Shown here: positions 14,887 through 15,644 of the stretch, in pieces
How the letters are laid out: every line of letters starts with the position of its first letter
Numbering within the stretch: the first letter of the stretch is position 1
NCBI GenBank assembly: GCA_030834765.1
Contig: JAUQXG010000270.1
Coordinates: 1 to 15,644, forward strand
From: Lutispora sp.
GTDB taxonomy: Bacteria; Bacillota; Clostridia; Lutisporales; Lutisporaceae
Reading direction: 5' to 3'
DNA length: 15,644 nucleotides
Position numbers and translations under genes: made by a program
The notes under the pieces: model-generated
What the model was told of the DNA's origin: nothing
Seen by the model: the letters and a program-made list of their open reading frames with translations, nothing else
Databases searched by the model: none

Positions 14887-15420
14887 TTACATAGCTCCAA
14901 AAATTTCCTCTTTGAAAGAAATGGAATCCTCAGCTGCTTCGATTTTATATTCCTTACATAATAATGCTCTAATATAGCCGCGATCCCTAGTGGTTGATTC
15001 AATATAAAATCCTCTTCCATAATAGAATCTAACGAGTGAAAGCATTCTGGATGCAGTATGAAGGTATAAATTTGTAACTCCCGATTTTCTCATCTCATTA
15101 TCAACTGCATTCATTAAGATTGTACCTATACCTTCACTTTGAAAAGTTCCAATTACCCCAAGTCTGCTTAAATAAGCGGTCTTGTCTGAATTTAAAACAA
15201 CTCTTACACTTCCCATAACAGTATCATCCGAAAGTGCTACAAAAACCAACTTGTTTTCTAGTTCTTTTTTCAAGTCCTCATATGTTTCTGCAAGAGGAGA
15301 GACATGCTCTGTAATTCCAGCTCTCTCTGCGTATATTCTGAAAGCTTCCCTAGATAACGCTTGTATTTGAGGTATGTCACTCTCAATTGCTTTTCTTACC
15401 ACTAAGGTCATTTTTTTCAT
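14887..15420 (-). CDS. GNAT-family N-acetyltransferase downstream of argC
   Basis: This 177-residue single-domain acetyltransferase transfers acetyl from acetyl-CoA to an amine. Motif A is RLGVIGTFQSEGIGTILM (86-103), with the acetyl-CoA pyrophosphate loop Q94-x-x-G97-x-G99. The C-terminal LVRFYYGRGFYIE block is the usual beta5/alpha4 region (FYYGRGF). The start ATG follows GGGGG by seven bases. The acceptor is unknown. It lies 65 bp after argC on the same strand, so a short N-acetylglutamate synthase-like role in arginine synthesis is possible. Many GNAT proteins sit in chance positions, so that is only a lead. No terminator is visible after the stop before the liv promoter. Confidence 0.85.
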   Translation of the reverse strand: MKKMTLVVRKAIESDIPQIQALSREAFRIYAERAGITEHVSPLAETYEDLKKELENKLVFVALSDDTVMGSVRVVLNSDKTAYLSRLGVIGTFQSEGIGTILMNAVDNEMRKSGVTNLYLHTASRMLSLVRFYYGRGFYIESTTRDRGYIRALLCKEYKIEAAEDSISFKEEIFGAM

Positions 15421-15485
15421 CGATCTACCCCCAATGTATTATATTTGATTATCAATTCATACTGATTTTAAGGCGTTGTTGCCTT

Positions 15486-15644
15486 TTAAGGGGCCATTGC
15501 TGGAAATTTCAGACCTGATATTTCTTCAAGCCCAAACATAAGATTCATATTTTGTACAGCTTGTCCAGCAGCTCCTTTGATTAGATTATCTATAGCTGAT
15601 ATCACAATTACTCTGTTTGTACGTTTATCTACCTTAATTCCTAT
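15486..15644 (-). CDS. argC: N-acetyl-gamma-glutamyl-phosphate reductase, C-terminal end (ArgC, partial)
   Basis: The minus-strand frame gives 52 residues up to a TAA stop, beginning [20 protein letters not shown] and continuing [19 protein letters not shown], then [13 protein letters not shown]. The block NL-x-KGAAGQA-x-QN-x-N-x-x-x-G is the conserved C-terminal signature of ArgC. ArgC reduces N-acetylglutamyl phosphate with NADPH in arginine (ornithine) synthesis in the cytoplasm. The catalytic cysteine and the NADPH fold lie beyond the window edge. The usual next genes (argJ, argB) do not follow; a GNAT gene does. Confidence 0.93.
   Translation of the reverse strand: MGIKVDKRTNRVIVISAIDNLIKGAAGQAVQNMNLMFGLEEISGLKFPAMAP

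Noticed and set aside
15421..15485. Terminator or promoter between argC and the GNAT gene
   Set aside because: A five-pair AAGGC/GCCTT hairpin lacks a U tract, and a TATAAT-like stretch has no -35; co-transcription is the simpler reading.

Overview
The window looks like chromosomal DNA of an anaerobic, low-GC, Gram-positive bacterium of the Clostridia type. The evidence is AT-rich sequence, strong GGAGG-type ribosome binding sites with several TTG/GTG starts, lipoprotein-type substrate-binding proteins, a T-box leader, and an LtaS-like alkaline-phosphatase-superfamily membrane enzyme. No genus can be fixed from the sequence. No rRNA, tRNA, CRISPR array, intact insertion sequence or origin was seen.

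Region A (1-7980, + strand) is an accessory metabolic cassette. It starts inside a UbiD-family (prenylated-FMN) decarboxylase. A two-subunit aconitase X follows: the large catalytic subunit, then the small DUF126 subunit, joined by a TTGA stop/start overlap. Next come a TAXI-type TRAP binding lipoprotein and a fused TRAP permease, closed by a 14-bp perfect stem-loop. A DMT/EamA permease and a GntR/FCD regulator follow. The regulator has its own promoter and a 14-bp palindrome in the promoter spacer. An AcnX dehydratase beside a UbiD decarboxylase repeats the enzyme pair of the archaeal mevalonate variant (phosphomevalonate dehydratase plus anhydromevalonate-phosphate decarboxylase). Here the pair lies next to a carboxylate importer in what looks like a bacterium. 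The simplest reading is an uptake, dehydration and decarboxylation route for an unidentified hydroxy acid. This is the most interesting system in the window.

Region B (7981-9804) holds a five-helix membrane protein with an extracellular LTA-synthase/sulfatase domain. It faces the next operon tail to tail, with a hairpin and a fragment resembling a dispersed GGGGACGGTTC repeat in the short gap.

Region C (9805-14861, - strand) is a complete branched-chain amino-acid ABC operon in the order livJ-livH-livM-livG-livF. Its promoter (TTGACA, 17 bp, TATTCT) is followed by a T-box leader with a readable Stem I, a likely AUC (Ile) specifier, a canonical antiterminator and a competing intrinsic terminator. 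Transcription is therefore probably induced by uncharged tRNA-Ile.

Region D (14887-15644, - strand) carries the C-terminal end of argC, followed by a GNAT acetyltransferase.
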